From: Lateolabrax maculatus
Lineage: Eukaryota > Chordata > Actinopteri > Acropomatiformes > Lateolabracidae
DNA: 64,000 nt
NCBI GenBank assembly: GCA_031216445.1
Contig: CM062202.1
Coordinates: 12,954,501-13,018,500, forward strand
Direction of reading: 5' to 3'
Under the pieces are notes generated by a model, which saw only the letters and a list, made by a program, of their open reading frames with translations, was not told the origin of the DNA and made no database searches. Within the stretch, counting starts at the first letter, position 1; the number at the start of each line of letters is the position of its first letter. A program made the position numbers and the translations under genes. Positions 40,501 to 54,900 of this stretch are shown here, piece by piece.

Positions 40501-42851
40501 AGAGATTCTGACGTTCTGTGGGTGGTCACCAGCGTTGAAAATATCAGTCACGGCAGTAGAGAAATTAATGAAAATAAGGGAGATATCAAAGGAGAAATGA
40601 GAGAAACAAGTGTAACCGGAGTTCTGAACCCCACAACTTGTCTTCATTTGGGTGACGTTATACTGTTCACTGTCAACACGCGTCACTATCCTCAGTATGA
40701 TCTGTAAGTCAGATGCTAGGTATACAAGTGTTATCCATTTTTACTGCTGTGAATCTGTGTTTTGACTTGCTTTACACTTGCTTCATGTATTTCAGAGACA
40801 ACTTGTACAACACAAACAGTGACTTTGACTGGGGTGCATTCAGACATCTAAAGGAAGAGCTGACTCTGTCTTGGACTCCTCCCAGCTTCTTCCCGGTTGT
40901 CTTTAGCCAGCCTGGTGTATATGTTTTCACACTGAGCAGCCATCAGCACAAACACTTGGTACCTACATTTTAAATAATATAAGCATTAAAGGTGCGCTGT
41001 GAAGTTTTCATTACAAAAAAAAAACATGTATTTTTTTTTCATCCAATATTCCTCACTAAATTGCATTGTGTATTCCTATCACCAAACAAACATGTTAGAT
41101 GCATTTCTTACCCCATTACCTCAGCTTTTCAAATCTTTGGATTTGTTTATCTGATGTAACTGCTTTTTTGACAGCTTGCTTTGCTGATGACAAAAAATGA
41201 CATTGTTATCACTTCACTTGTCTTTTGGAGTTTCCTTTTTTGGAGAAATTGAGTTAAAAGTGCCAATGATAGAAATGCGTATCAAGTCACCACTTTACCC
41301 ATGTGTGCAAGGGCAACCTCATGGATTTGCTGGTATAGAATTTTAAGTTTGCAGATCGTGGTTTTTACTTGGTCCTTAGATTGACATAAACATGACAATG
41401 TAATGACCCAAGCATTTCTCTGCTCTTACTAAGGTCTACCCACCAATAGAAAGATACTGAGTTTTTACAAATTTAGAACAAAAACCTGACAAATTCCTTG
41501 ATTTGAGTCAGTAAAATAAAGGCAAATACTCTGTCACTTTCTGCTCTTTAATTTTGCTGTGATGCACATACATCAATGTGTCACTCAAACTGACCCAACA
41601 ATTTTGTTCTTACTCAGTATGTGCGGGTAATGCCTGCAGGCGGCCAGTGTTATGACCCCGGCCCCTTCTTCCCCACCATCCCTCGTCATGTGACCAGGGT
41701 GGGAATCAGTCGGAGACGCAACCTGTTACTGAGGCCAGATTGGCTGGTGACTGGGGGACTGCTATTTGGAGCTGTGGTCATCCTCTGTTTATGTGTTACA
41801 CTGCTGGTTAGAGTACATACACAAACACATACTATCACATTAAATACAACATGTTCAAAGTATCACTTATTGACATCCGTAAATCTACCTCTAGATCCTG
41901 TTCCGTGAATATGGATGGCCTGAGAAGGAGCCAGTCAGGGCGCGGTATCGCTCGCTGCAGCTGGCCTACCACATGGATGACTACTCATCCAAAGGCTCAA
42001 GGGTGATCTCACTTCGGAAGATTCACCGAAATCAACAAGCTAGAATGACGCAAGACTCCATTCAACCAGGTGCAATATTGTAGCTGTAACAACATACACA
42101 TAAACACACACACACACACACACACACGACCACTCAGCTCATTTATTTGAAAGCCTAAAGGTCAATACGTTACATAACTTACATTCAAACATAATCTGCA
42201 ACACATCAACTAATGCATCTGCAGTGTGCACACATAAAACACACACACACACACACACACATACACACAGTTACATATACACAGAAACACACGGACACTT
42301 TGTTGGTCTTTGAAGACCCTTGTGTTATATAACACTGACAGTGACCCCTGGGTGTTGCTCATACACCTGATATCATGTGAGTGATAACAGTCCAAATGTC
42401 ACAGGACAGGTATAGGTTTTTATTAAAATTTCGTCCCTTATGCCAGCTTTTTATAAAAGGCTTATTCCCAAAATGGCAAAGGGAGAAAAAAGTGGAAGCT
42501 GTCTACTTGTACTGTAAGAAAGAAATTTTTTTATTAAAGTTTCTGTGTATACATTAACAAAAGTGCGCACCAAAGTGAACATTACCATGGATGTACCAAA
42601 ACAAGCAGAGACAGTGATTATAGAGTTTTAGCTGCTACCAGCAGTTTTATTAGGTCACCATGTGGCGGGCACAGTTTTTTACCTAGGAGACTGAAATATG
42701 GCGTGGAGGTCAAGTGTGTGCGTGTGTGTGAATGTGTGCGTGTTCACGCCCCAACTTGCAAAAAAAGGGTGTGTGGCAGTGGGAGTGGCCTATAACAAAA
42801 GGCACATTACTTCTTAACGGATTCATCTAACAAGGCCAAACTTTGTAGAAA

Positions 42852-42901
<50 letters not shown>

Positions 42902-45900
42902 CACACACACACAATCATACACATACACACAAAGACACTTTCATTGGTGATGGTTTGCCGGATCCCTACACTTTAGCCAGACCCTCTTTCATATCACGTG
43001 AATCGTCGTATACTCTTGTTTGAGGCATCATTGGACTCAGCACAGGTTCGTTTTTAAGTAGCGTAAGTAAGCCCCGCCGTCTTGTTCTGCTGGTCCATCC
43101 GTTCATTGGTCCATCCTATAGCAACCACAACTTTCTACCTGTGAGTATGTGGCTGAAATTTGCCATGGAGGTCAAAATATTTGTGAGGTTGTACGTGTGT
43201 AAATGCATACATGCATAGATGCATTAGTGTATGTGGTTGCAGCTGTTGCAAATTCTCACTTGTTTATATTCTACTGATCTCTGTCTCTCTTTGTGTTTCA
43301 CTCTCTTGAAAGCAGTCTGTGCAGATTCCTTGGAGGAGTTCTGGGATTATGAACACCAGGTGGATCTGGAGGCATTCAGCAGCAACACCTTCTACAGCCT
43401 CCTGCTCAAACAGAGTCTGTGTGTCACCAGACGGCTGGGACAGCTCACCACTGAGGTCTGTAGCTCTTGGTTTAAATGCAAAAATAAACATACAGTATGT
43501 GAAAGGATTGAAGTATACCCTGTCCTGTTACACACTCTCATGCATGGAATTCTTATCTCTGGGAAAGTGTTTCCCTTCTGATGGTTTCTCACAAATAATT
43601 CTGCATTTATGTCCTAGACATTGGTGATTTGAGGGGGGTGCCAGCCACCTTATTAGCAAAATGACCAAAATGCATCCCCCTTGTTAACCTGGATGCTATG
43701 CCTTTGAGATTGATGGAGCAAGGGGAGATGTCAATTGAAACGAGGGAGATGTCAATCAAAACATGATCTACCACGCCTACACAGTCTTAAGAAATGTCTC
43801 AAGTCTAGTTGCTTTGAGACATTTTAATGCAGTAAAGTTAGATGTTATTCCTTTAACTTGTTAAAGAAATTTTTATGTATCATTCTGTTTCGATTATACA
43901 GGCCAATTTTAATCAAAATAGCAACAAGTGTAGTCATGTAAAATACATTTTCACAGAAGGTCATAAGCTACATCAAATATTTCTCAATGTAGGTTTTTAT
44001 ACCTCAACAGAGCATCAGTATATAGTGATGATCATGATAAATTATTTTAAAGAAATCAAGAGTTTTGACAATTTAGATACGTTAATATATAGCTTTGTTT
44101 GCACTGCCCCAATGGTAGGGAAACATCCCACACACATCACATCATTGAAATTCAGGAACCTGATTTACACAAGTTGATTTACACTCTTTCAAAATCACTT
44201 GGCGATGCCACTGCTACCAGCACCTGCAAAGCTCAGGGCAGGGCAGGACTAGCACACACTATGCTTGATTGGATATTGTTTGTCTAATTCACATACCCTC
44301 ATTTTGCACAAGCATTGGTTCAATTCAATCACTCACTTGCTAATTCCCTTCTTCATTCATAAAGTTCAACTCTATTGAAACAGATTGGGTGTTGCACTGG
44401 AATGCTTCTGTTTTCTGACGCACCCTCCTCTCTCCTGCGTCCTTTCTGTTTGTATCATCAAACTGCTGGCTGGAGTTTAGGAGACAGAGGTTGCTGTTAC
44501 AGCCCTCAGGAAAGCTGAAGTGATAAAGATGTAAGGGGAGATGACACATCTCTCACTCCCGTGTCATCCCACAAACGTGCCTGTCCCACCAGTGTTAGTT
44601 GCGTGCTAACTGCATTAGGGTGCGGTCAGATGTGTGATCGGATGACTGCTATCTTATGAAAATACCATTTGTGTGGCAGTCATTTTGTTTTCATATATGT
44701 GTCCGTGTGTTTACAGGTAAAGGAGCTATACCAGGGAGTGCTTGGGAAACTGCAGCTTCTCCACCCACGCTTGATCGCGGAGGAGAGGATGGGGGAGGGT
44801 TACGAGAGGATGAGGAGGGAGGTGGAGAGGGAGGTGGTCAGGCGAAAGACTCTGGGCTCACAGTTGAGGACTCTGCTCGACAGTCAGCTGCAGGTTTATA
44901 TTACATTACATTCCCATCTGTACATCTCCCATTATAAAAATTAGTAAAAATCCTGGTTTTCTTCTGAAAACTAATGAATCTATGCTAATTACAAGGACAA
45001 TGAAAGAGAAGATGCAGTTATGTGTTCAAGACAGATTTTTAAAAAGTCACTGTCAGCTAATCTGCAGATCATTTTTGGTAGTAATTGTAAAGCTTCATAA
45101 TTTAGAAGCTGGAATCATTTTTGCTTGAAAAGTTATTATAATCATTAATCGATTATCAAAAAAGATTCTGATAATTTTTTTTGTTGATTAACTAATTGAT
45201 TCATTGATTAAACATTTCACCTCTAAATTGTATGTTTGTATGTTACATTAGGTGTGACTGTTTTGCTGGTTTCTCCAGGTTCTGAGGCGAGAGCAGCAGA
45301 CCCAGCAGAGGGTCCACAGTGTGTTCACAGCTCAGCTCAGAGAGTGCACCAGACTGCTGTCCAAGGTTTATAACAACAACCAGTCGTCCTGTGAACTACA
45401 CCAGCAAAAGTAAAGCTTCCATATATCATTTGCAAAGTGTCACAAACAGCAAGTAGAATAGAGGAAATCCCCTTAAATCTTCAATCTGTTGTTTCCCATC
45501 TTCAGTTTGATCCAGAGGCTAACGTCCCTGGTGGACGAGATGGGAGAGTTGTTGTCAGCAGAGTGCCAGCGTCAGGGGGCCTGGGGATTGTTGGGTGAGG
45601 GTTCAGGGGCCAAGCTGCTCTGCCCTGACACTGGAACTGTGCTGACCAAGGAGCACATCTTTGGTGAGTCCAACACCCCGGAGTCATGGACTACTTAAAT
45701 AGTCCAAAAACTTTGTCCTTGAATTGTAGAGAAACAACACCATCTATTGCTAAAAATGTGCACTGCAACAACAAGATGGCCTAAGAAATGAGATACATTC
45801 TAGATTAAGAATAATTGAATATACTGAAATCACGTGTTTCTACACTACACACCTACACATTCCCAGTATTACTTCACACCCATACAGGTCCATGCATGAA

Positions 45901-48900
45901 GTCCTGTAATCTGTCTAATGCCACAGTCTGAGCTGTATGATGTCTGCATGTTCTGGACAACAGAATAATAAAAACTTCGAGAAAATTACATTTAAATCTA
46001 ATTGTAGAGGTCAGATGAGATGCCATAATTACATTCACATTATACATACTCACTTTTGTATTTTCAAGTTTTGTTTCATTCTAAGTAAAGGTACCAGTAG
46101 TAAAAAATTTTTATCCAATAACAGTAATCATCATAATAATATGAATAATCATCTCATCAAATGGAGTAAAGGCATTTTACACAAAGCTATCCCACCAATG
46201 GGAGGGTTAGAGGTGAACATAAATGATAAAGGAACATGATTTTCTACTTGAATCAAATATGTACTTGTTCTTCAGTGCTCCATTTAAGAAAAAATAAGCA
46301 TGAAAAAGCTGTCCACCCAGCATTTGATTATACTCTAATTCAAACAGCTTAAACCATCATCATAATAATTTACAGTTTGATGATTGCTCTCAGCTATTTC
46401 TCCCTCCTCCTCACTCCAGGTCCCGATGGGTCTCTGCGTGTCTGTCGAGCACTTAATTGTGATTCAGTCACAGGCCTCATAACGCCGAATGCTCACAGTC
46501 ATATGCTGCTGAGCAGCGGCCACACCATGGCAGTGCCACCCGATTTCTTCCTCCACCCACAGACTGGCAGAGTTATGCCCATAGCTGGCAATGTTGCCTA
46601 TGATCCTGCAAGCTCTACTTTAGTGTTCACAACTGACTCATGCACAGGTAACATGAAGGGTGCTTGTGGGGTTTGGGGGGGTGGCTGAAATCCTGGTGAT
46701 GTACTTAGGGCAAAAAATTCAGAATTTGCAAAAAAATCCTTATTTGGATGTCAGTGGACACATTTTAAACAGACTACCCTGTGCTATTCTACCCTCAGGA
46801 GACAACAGGAAGTGGGACAGTCCCCTCCTACCATTCATTCCTTACCCAATCTCCCGCCACTCAGACCAACCACTGCCCAGCACTCGGCTCAGAGGCCTCA
46901 GACCGGGCCAGAGACTGCAGCTGGGAGTTCCCATGGCTGACCCAGACACAGGGGTCCCAGTGCCCATTCTAGCTGTTACCATCCATCCCCAGACAGGACT
47001 AGTCTACCCACTGGGAGGGGTGCATGTATGTCCCCTCACCCGCCTGCCACAGCCCATACAGATTGGATATCCCATGCTGGACTCCAGGACAGGGAATGTT
47101 GTGCTCACTGTTGGGGTCAGTCTAGATCCAGTAACAGGTTAGTGCCCCTGGTGAGTCTTCAGTACAGCCTATGTCAAGGTCACTGTACGTTCAGTGAGTT
47201 AATTTGGTTCTGTATGTTTGTGTAGGAGCTGTGCTGCCAGTAGGGGGAGTTCTGCTGGCCGAGCCCTTCATCGAACCTCTTAGTGGGCGGATGGTGAGAG
47301 TAGGAGGGGCTAGCGTACGGGCTGGGCAATTGCTTCCTAATGCAGGAGGATACCAGGCTCTTCTAGACAGCAAGGTGCTTGATGACATGTTTTTGAATGA
47401 ATTTAGAAAATAAATCAGACATATCAAAGATAATGTATTACTGAATTTAAGAACAATACACTTAATTCACCTAATTTCACTACAATACATTTAGGAATTG
47501 TTTCTGGGTGTATGATACACACACTGCATTTGAAATATGATAAAACAAATTTCCTCTAACTGAAAGTTTTTGTAGCACTGTGAAAGCAGTAAATGTTATG
47601 AGACAGATTACAGATTAATTCAGCAGATGTTTGACTAAAGAAATGACTTGCGTGAAAGTAAAACTTCTCAATCCTCAATTAGGTTCTGGCTGTGATGTTC
47701 AAAGTATTGGAGCTCCTGAAGCCACTAACTGAGGAGTGGGGGTCAGACCAAACTTTGCAGCACCACCAGGGCAGTGAGAGAGGGAGCGGTCGACAAGACC
47801 ATCTTCCCTCTGCAGCCAAGGAGCTCCAGCAGGCCTGGGGAAGGAGTCTGCACTGCCAGCTGCAGCTGCAGACCAGGCTGGAGATCCTGCTGGACTGGGC
47901 TATGGGTCTCCAACAGGATGGAGGGACTCTAGGTAAGGAAATACCACTGAGAGGATGCCTGGATTTTATTAGTCACTTGTGGGCAATACATCACAAATTC
48001 ACTTTCTAAAGTGGGTCATCTACCCATTCCTACAAAAATTAGCTGCTCTTTTTTTTATCTTCCTTTGAGCCATCTGTCTTAAACTTTTGCTAATGTTTGA
48101 GAAATATTATCTTAAAAGAGAAAACACACCTGCTCGTCATCACTGCCATCACTGATATAAATCTGCTCATTGTTGAGAAGAAGAATAGGCAGTGTATGCC
48201 TTTCACTTTGTATTTTTGAATTTGTTTCCTCTTCACACTATTTATTGTGATATGTGACTATAAATTAATATACTGAAGGCTGTTGCTGCTTTTGACAGTA
48301 ATAACATTTAATATTTAATATTATATTTTAGGTACAATATTGTACAAAAGAAAAGAAAATCCTTGACTAACGTTTGTGCTCCTGATGTCACAGTGTTGTC
48401 CCTAAGTGCCTTCTACTACTGAGAACAAAAGTATATTTCTAAGTTTAAAATTAACTCTGGAAAGGTTTCATGAGCCTAAGGAGAATGGCATTTTCCTACC
48501 TCAAAGATTTTTCACATGACCTTTATTTGTCACAAGCAACCACCCTCCACAAAAACTAAGCATGTGACCTGCTTCTCCTACATTATAAATGCGCATGCAC
48601 TACAGTTACTTATATGTAACCCATGTCCTTATCCATAAGATACGGGTAACACAAAACTATTATATCATCAGTATTTCCATTTATATCACTGAAATTAAAT
48701 TATTTAAATATGACAGCTAATTGCACTGTTGACTCATGTTTATGTCTTTTTAAGATGTTTGAGCTCCTGACTCATCAATAATCAAATCATGTCAGTACTG
48801 AAATATTGTTGCTCTGTTCGAGGCCATTGCCAATCTTCCCCTCATAACGGGCGTATCATGTTCTCTGCATTTTGCTCACATTGCAGCTCACTGTGGCTAA

Positions 48901-51900
48901 TTTCAGTTGCTGTAGTTGGTTGTACGGTCATGGATGCTCTGCTTGATAATCAACTTCTTAGTTGTGTTTCTTGTGGTGTTTAATATGCTTTGCCAGATGT
49001 GCTCTGCAGCCACAATCCCATTTCATGTTCCTTTTTTCATTTACTTTGGTCAGAGGTTGTTTGATCTTAGCCAAAGGCAACACTGATGAACAGTGTTACC
49101 TTATTCTTGCTCTAAAATAAAGTGAATATAAAAACTGTCAGTCTTTTCTACACTTTGGGAAATAAATATTTGAGCACCTATCATTTATTCTTTCCTCCAC
49201 TCTAACCCTCTGACGTCTCCTGTGCATTTCAAACCAGGAGAGATGCCTGTCTCAGGTTCAGATATGTGTTTGCCAGCTCTGCTGGGGATGGAGTATCCTG
49301 ACCCCATGGGATCTGGACTTAGCGTACCTGTGCTGGGTTGTCAGACTGACCTTGTCTCCGGAATTGCAATACCATTGGCAGGGACAATGGAGGACCCTGA
49401 CGGAAAAGGTATAATGAAAAACAAGCTTTTTTACAGGTCACTGTTCACCCAATACAGTTTATCTAATCTGCTTTTAAATTCTATTAAACAATATAGAATA
49501 AAACAAGTTGAACCCTTTTCTACGTCTATGCTGTTGCACATCTCAGGACTAGTGGCCATCCGTTATGGATCTCAGACTGTTGACCCAGTGACAGGGGTGT
49601 TGGCCCCAGTGGTGGGAGCCAGGCTGGAGGTGTCGAGAAAAACCGTCGTACCTGTCACAGCTTCCTACTGGCAAACAGTGGCGGATCAAACTGACAGTGT
49701 GCAGGTGTGGAAGTAATTGAGAAAGATGTTTACATAAATGATAAACACAAGAAACCTTTAATATGACCATGCAGAATAAAAGTGATTCAAGTATTTATGT
49801 GATGAACCCCCAGCTTTTAATTTTGCACCCCATTGAATTCAGCAACATGGATTTTAGTGAATCTGATGTACTTTCTTTTGTTGCTGCTATTGTACGGCAG
49901 GTAGTGGCGCTGCAGAGAGAGGTGTGTGTGCGAAACACTTACTGGCAGCAGCAGAAGCAGCGGGAGGAAGATATTCTCTCTGATCTGGACTCAGCTCTGT
50001 TCCAGTGTCTCTTAAGAATCACAGAGGCAAACTTTGATCAGGTCAGCATTGGAGTGGAGTTTGCTGTTTTTGTTGTAAATATCTTATATAGCCTGACCTC
50101 TGAGTACAGGAGGAGAAATTCAAAGGGGTTGAGCCTTTTGAACGTGGGGAAATGAGTAAGGGGCATGTATGAATGGTGGGGCAAACAGCATTGGAAAGTA
50201 ATTCTAGTCAAGCTGTTCATATCCTGCTGTGAACTGCAAGTACTGTAAGCAAGTTGGTGTTCAGATTTTTCTGTGCACAACTAAGAGTAAGGGCAAACTG
50301 CAAAGTCACTGTATCTCTGTGTGTGAGTGGGTGCGTGTGTGCCTCCCGTACCTTTGTTTCTTCTTTTTGTGTGCCAGTATGCAAATATGTGCCTCCGCTT
50401 TTCATGTTCCAAATGTATGTGTGTACCCTGCTGCAGGTCCAGTGGTCAGGGAGGCAGCTGAAGGAAGCAGCCATGGAGCTGCAGGATTCAGCGCAGGCCG
50501 AAGCCCAGAGGAGAGCAGCTCAACGCTCCCACTTGGCTCTGATCTTGCCTCCACATGTATTAGACATCCTCACTCTGGGTAAATTGGATGGCAAGCTGGC
50601 AGAATGAAGGAAATGGCAATCATGACTGCGGTTATATTCATCGCTTTCCAAAAGAGAGACACTTCATGCCAGAGACTCATATCGCAGCCTTCAGTTGTGT
50701 AGTAATTAACATAATTTCAATGTTCAATGTTTTATTTGGTTCGGCAGCCTTTGTAGATGTCTGTCTGTGTGTATAGGTGACGAGCAGGAGTGGGATCAGC
50801 AGTGTGTTTGGCACTCAGAGCTTGTGTCGGGCCTCGATAAGGTGGATGTGTGTATGGAGCAGCTGCAACAAGACCAAGAAAAATGGATAACACAAGGAGG
50901 TGACTGGGCTACAACCCCCCACGCTACGGTCAGAATCAAAGCTATATGGTCTATTTTTTTGGCCCTTTAGCTTAATTGGTGACTGAAACAGTTAGGTCTG
51001 ATTCTGTCTCAGGCCACCAGTGCCAAATGTATATGACTCATGAAGCTATAGGGAGCTTTGGAAAGTCTAGTAATTGAACTTTGATGCCAGCTCTGTGCTT
51101 TGAAAGAACATTGTTGTCTAAATGTGAATAAGACTTTATGTGTCTTGTTTCGTATGCCTGTGTTCATTTGTCCTCCAGGACAGAGAGCTGAGACAGAGAG
51201 AGTTATGGGAGCAGTGTTGTTCCAGACAGACAGAGTTGGAGGCTGCTCTTAATGCGCTGCACTTTGTCAGACACCTTTCTCAGCTCCGCTCCGACACTGC
51301 TCAGGTCAAAACACACACAAACACACTACATAAATATCAATAAATATAAATAAACATAAATATATGATGCAGGGAAGTGGATGGCTCTTTTTTGTCATTA
51401 ACTCTGTTGCTTAATTACATAACTATAGAGGGTTATCAAGAAGTTGAGAAATATTTGTTTTAGTTATTTCTATTTCTCCCAGTGTTATTGTGAACTGCGT
51501 CTATTTTCTTGTTTGTCTAGGCAGTGCTGTGTGGGAACTTTTGGTACAGGGAATATGGTCTGGTCCAGTGCAGTGTACACACACCGACTGTGAAGGTCAT
51601 GGGTTTGCTCCAGCAGATGGCTTTGCCTCTGCTGGAGAGACTGAACCAGCTCCTAGAAGACAAACAGCCCTCCAGCATTTCTCCCAACACCTGCAATCAC
51701 CACATCTCTGGTACTAAATCAATATTTATATATGTTGATATATATAGGGGTACTACATTTAGATCATACATGATAGTAGGCAAACATTTAGTATACAGTA
51801 CATATTGTTCCGGAGAAAGCACAATTCCTCATTAAATAATGGCTATACTAATTTTCTTCTTCACTCTGTGTCATTATATCTTCTGCTTTGATGTGTTTTA

Positions 51901-54900
51901 ATATATAATAATTGAAATTACTGTACTTCAGCCAATATTTACTGGTACTTTCATTCTATGTGCGCCTGCAAATTCCTAGATATGTGGCCATTATCAACAT
52001 TTTCCCACACATTCTGTTATTGTGGTTTTACAGATAAGGCTGGTGTTATATATTCTTCTTCTTGTCCACAAATCCCATGGATATACCAAGACCAAGCCCA
52101 ATGGTCTCTTCAAAATACCCAAATCATTTTTAAAAGACTAACTTATTTTCCAAAAGGGATTATTTTCAGCCGTATATTAATACACATTTAGTGCTTTAGT
52201 GAGAATTATTTGCAGCAGGGCAGGGTGCGGTATGGAGGATTGAGTCTTAACAAACTACAGGTCACATGCTCATTGTAATAAAGGAATATGTCACCCAGTG
52301 AGGCTTATTTATGCGTTTTTAATTTTGATTTTCTATTTTTATTTTTTTAAATGGAGGTCTTTTGCACAAACTAATTTGTATAATTAGTACAACAGGCTTT
52401 GACTAAACAGAGAATGCTTGTTAGTAGGATATTTTCATAAGATTTATTGACAATAAGAAAAATATAAAATATTGACAGGTTTATGCATTAAGTTTGATTT
52501 TTGTTTCAGGTTTTTCAACAAAGCAGGCATATGGGTTGGAGATAGCCTCTAGAGTCTGGACAGCCTCTGTGCCTGTGGTGAAAGGTATGTGCTTTTCAAG
52601 CCACTCAAGCCCTGTAATAACATGTCTGTATATGTGTGTAGAAAGAGAGTGTGTCCACAGAATACATAGAAATATTATGAAGGATGTTAATTGCGAAAGT
52701 GCAGCAGGATAGATTAGTGAGAAGGGAAACTGTTTTCGTACAAATTCACCATGTTGATGTGTCCTGGAGTAAGAAATCAATAGCTCCAGGGTGTCCTGTT
52801 TTTTTTTTAATGTCTCTGGAGATTAGCGATGGAGTAGAAAAAGGTAAGAATCAGGTGATTATTATGATTCTGAGAAGTGCTTATGCTAAGAGATTTATGT
52901 ACAGTATATGGCACGTACAGAAAAAAACTAGGGTACATTTTGCAATAAGGAAAACATAAATAGTTCATATTTCTATCAAACTAGCCCTCTAAAGTAAAGT
53001 GCATTACCTCAAAATAATGTCTTGGGTCTGTAAAAAACTAACCTTGCAAAACAAAGCCGCACAGCCACTTGAGGTGATACTTTGACTTGAAATGAATTGG
53101 CTTTATCTCTGCCTTGCTTGGTTTAAAAGGTATTTGACAGGTTGTGTTTCTGAAGGTATCTCCACCCAGTCTTTGAGGGAGCCTGTCAATTTAGCTCAAT
53201 CCCGGGACAATGGTCTGCAGGCCAGCTCAGCGCCGACACACAACTCACCAAGACACACCGCATCATCTGGCATTCACTCCCAGGGTGAGATGAAGCACAA
53301 ATTATAGTACTGAATGTAGGACTCCTTTCACCGTGTGCTGTCCTGTGCTGTGCTCCAGTGTTGTTTTTGTGAGCGAGCTATACTGTACTGTATGTACCAA
53401 TTACACGCTCCCTACTACATTCTAGTAATGGACTTCTGGGAAAGGACACACAGATATTCACACATCCATACACACACATAGGGGGGATTTTAAGCACTCA
53501 TAATTCTAGCTGCACAGCAAAACATACCTCTAAAGGAATAGCTTGACATTTTGGAAAATATGTTTATCCTCTTTCTTGCTGAAAGTTAGATGAGAATATA
53601 GATACATACATACATATACCACTCTCATATCTGTCCATTAAATATAAAGCTACAGCCAGCAGCTAGTTAGCTTAACTAAGCATAAAGACTGGAAAAAGGG
53701 TAAAGCTCACTATCACGTTATTGCTTGTTTGTTTCATCCATACAAAAACCAAAGTGTAAGAACGACATGTGGTTTTATGACAATTTCTTGGCCAGGAGCA
53801 GTGACTTATTGGAGTCGTAACCATGAAGTTGCCAGTGGAGACTCCAGGAAGTCACTGCACCTGCCCGAGAAATAGTCTTGCACATAACGCCTGTAAAACC
53901 ACAGCTTCTTTAATTTTATTTTTTTGTACGCATTAAATGAAGCTGATGTAATGAGTTTATTAGCGTGCTTTATAGATGCTGGTAGGCAGATTTTGCTACC
54001 ATTAGATAGAGCCAGGTTAGCTGTTTAATTCACAAGAAGATGAATACGAATATTTTCCAAAATGTTGAACTATTCCTTTTAACTTGATTTCCCAACAGAG
54101 AGCCAGCCGATGAAAGAGTCTGCTCAGCCTACACATATGTCTGTTCCCGCAATCCCAGGTAACATCATGATGTTAAATAATACATAGTTAGAATGTGCGA
54201 CATGTGGTGTGGCACATTAACTTTATCCATCCATGTTGCTTTTATTCCCCAGAAGAGGAGTGGACCAAGCTGCTTGAGCTCTCTCCTCTGTTCCAGATGT
54301 TGAAGGGAGTGCAATTACAGCTGAAGGGCTGGGCCTGTGGGGCAGGGCTTCTCAGAGGAGAGCCTGCTGGTAAGTAGGATATAGTTGGGGTTGCCTATTA
54401 TCCGTCAGGCCGTCTACAGGCACCGACTGTATGCAGAATTCCACATATGTATAAGACACCAGTAGACAGCATAATCATCAGACATTCATAGACAATCAAG
54501 CATAACACACACATCAGAGATATGTTCTCCCAAAATCAAGCCTAACTGGTGAAAACCTGAATATAGGCTTGATTGCTCCAAGTATTTTCTTTGAATACTG
54601 AATAAGGGTCCCATTATGTGATGCTGTACTTTTGTGAAACGGGCAGATTACAACCTTATTGAAGTATTGGGTATTTTAGCACTGTGATTGTTTTTTCAAC
54701 CACTCACATTTTCTCGCTCTCCGGGGCTTGATGAAGCCCAGATGCTAGACATTTTCTGAACCTCAGTGCTCAGGCATATGTTAGTTTGTTTGGCTTTAGG
54801 GACTCATGGTTTGGTTTTACTCTCATCAGAACTGTCTTACTGAGGCTGCTGCAAATCCTGTGGCAAAAAAAAAAAAAAAATCCTGGTGTTAATATCAAGA

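Noticed and set aside
48184..48206. TAGGCAGTGTA, matching the start of miR-34b/c, which lies near LAYN on human 11q23
   Set aside because: The match stops after 11 nt and the flanks do not fold into a precursor hairpin; likely chance.
46420..49704. DPxTG units as plakin repeats
   Set aside because: Plakin repeats are about 38 residues with a helical hairpin and dominate intermediate-filament linkers; here units are 13-20 residues, strand-like, in a membrane protein.
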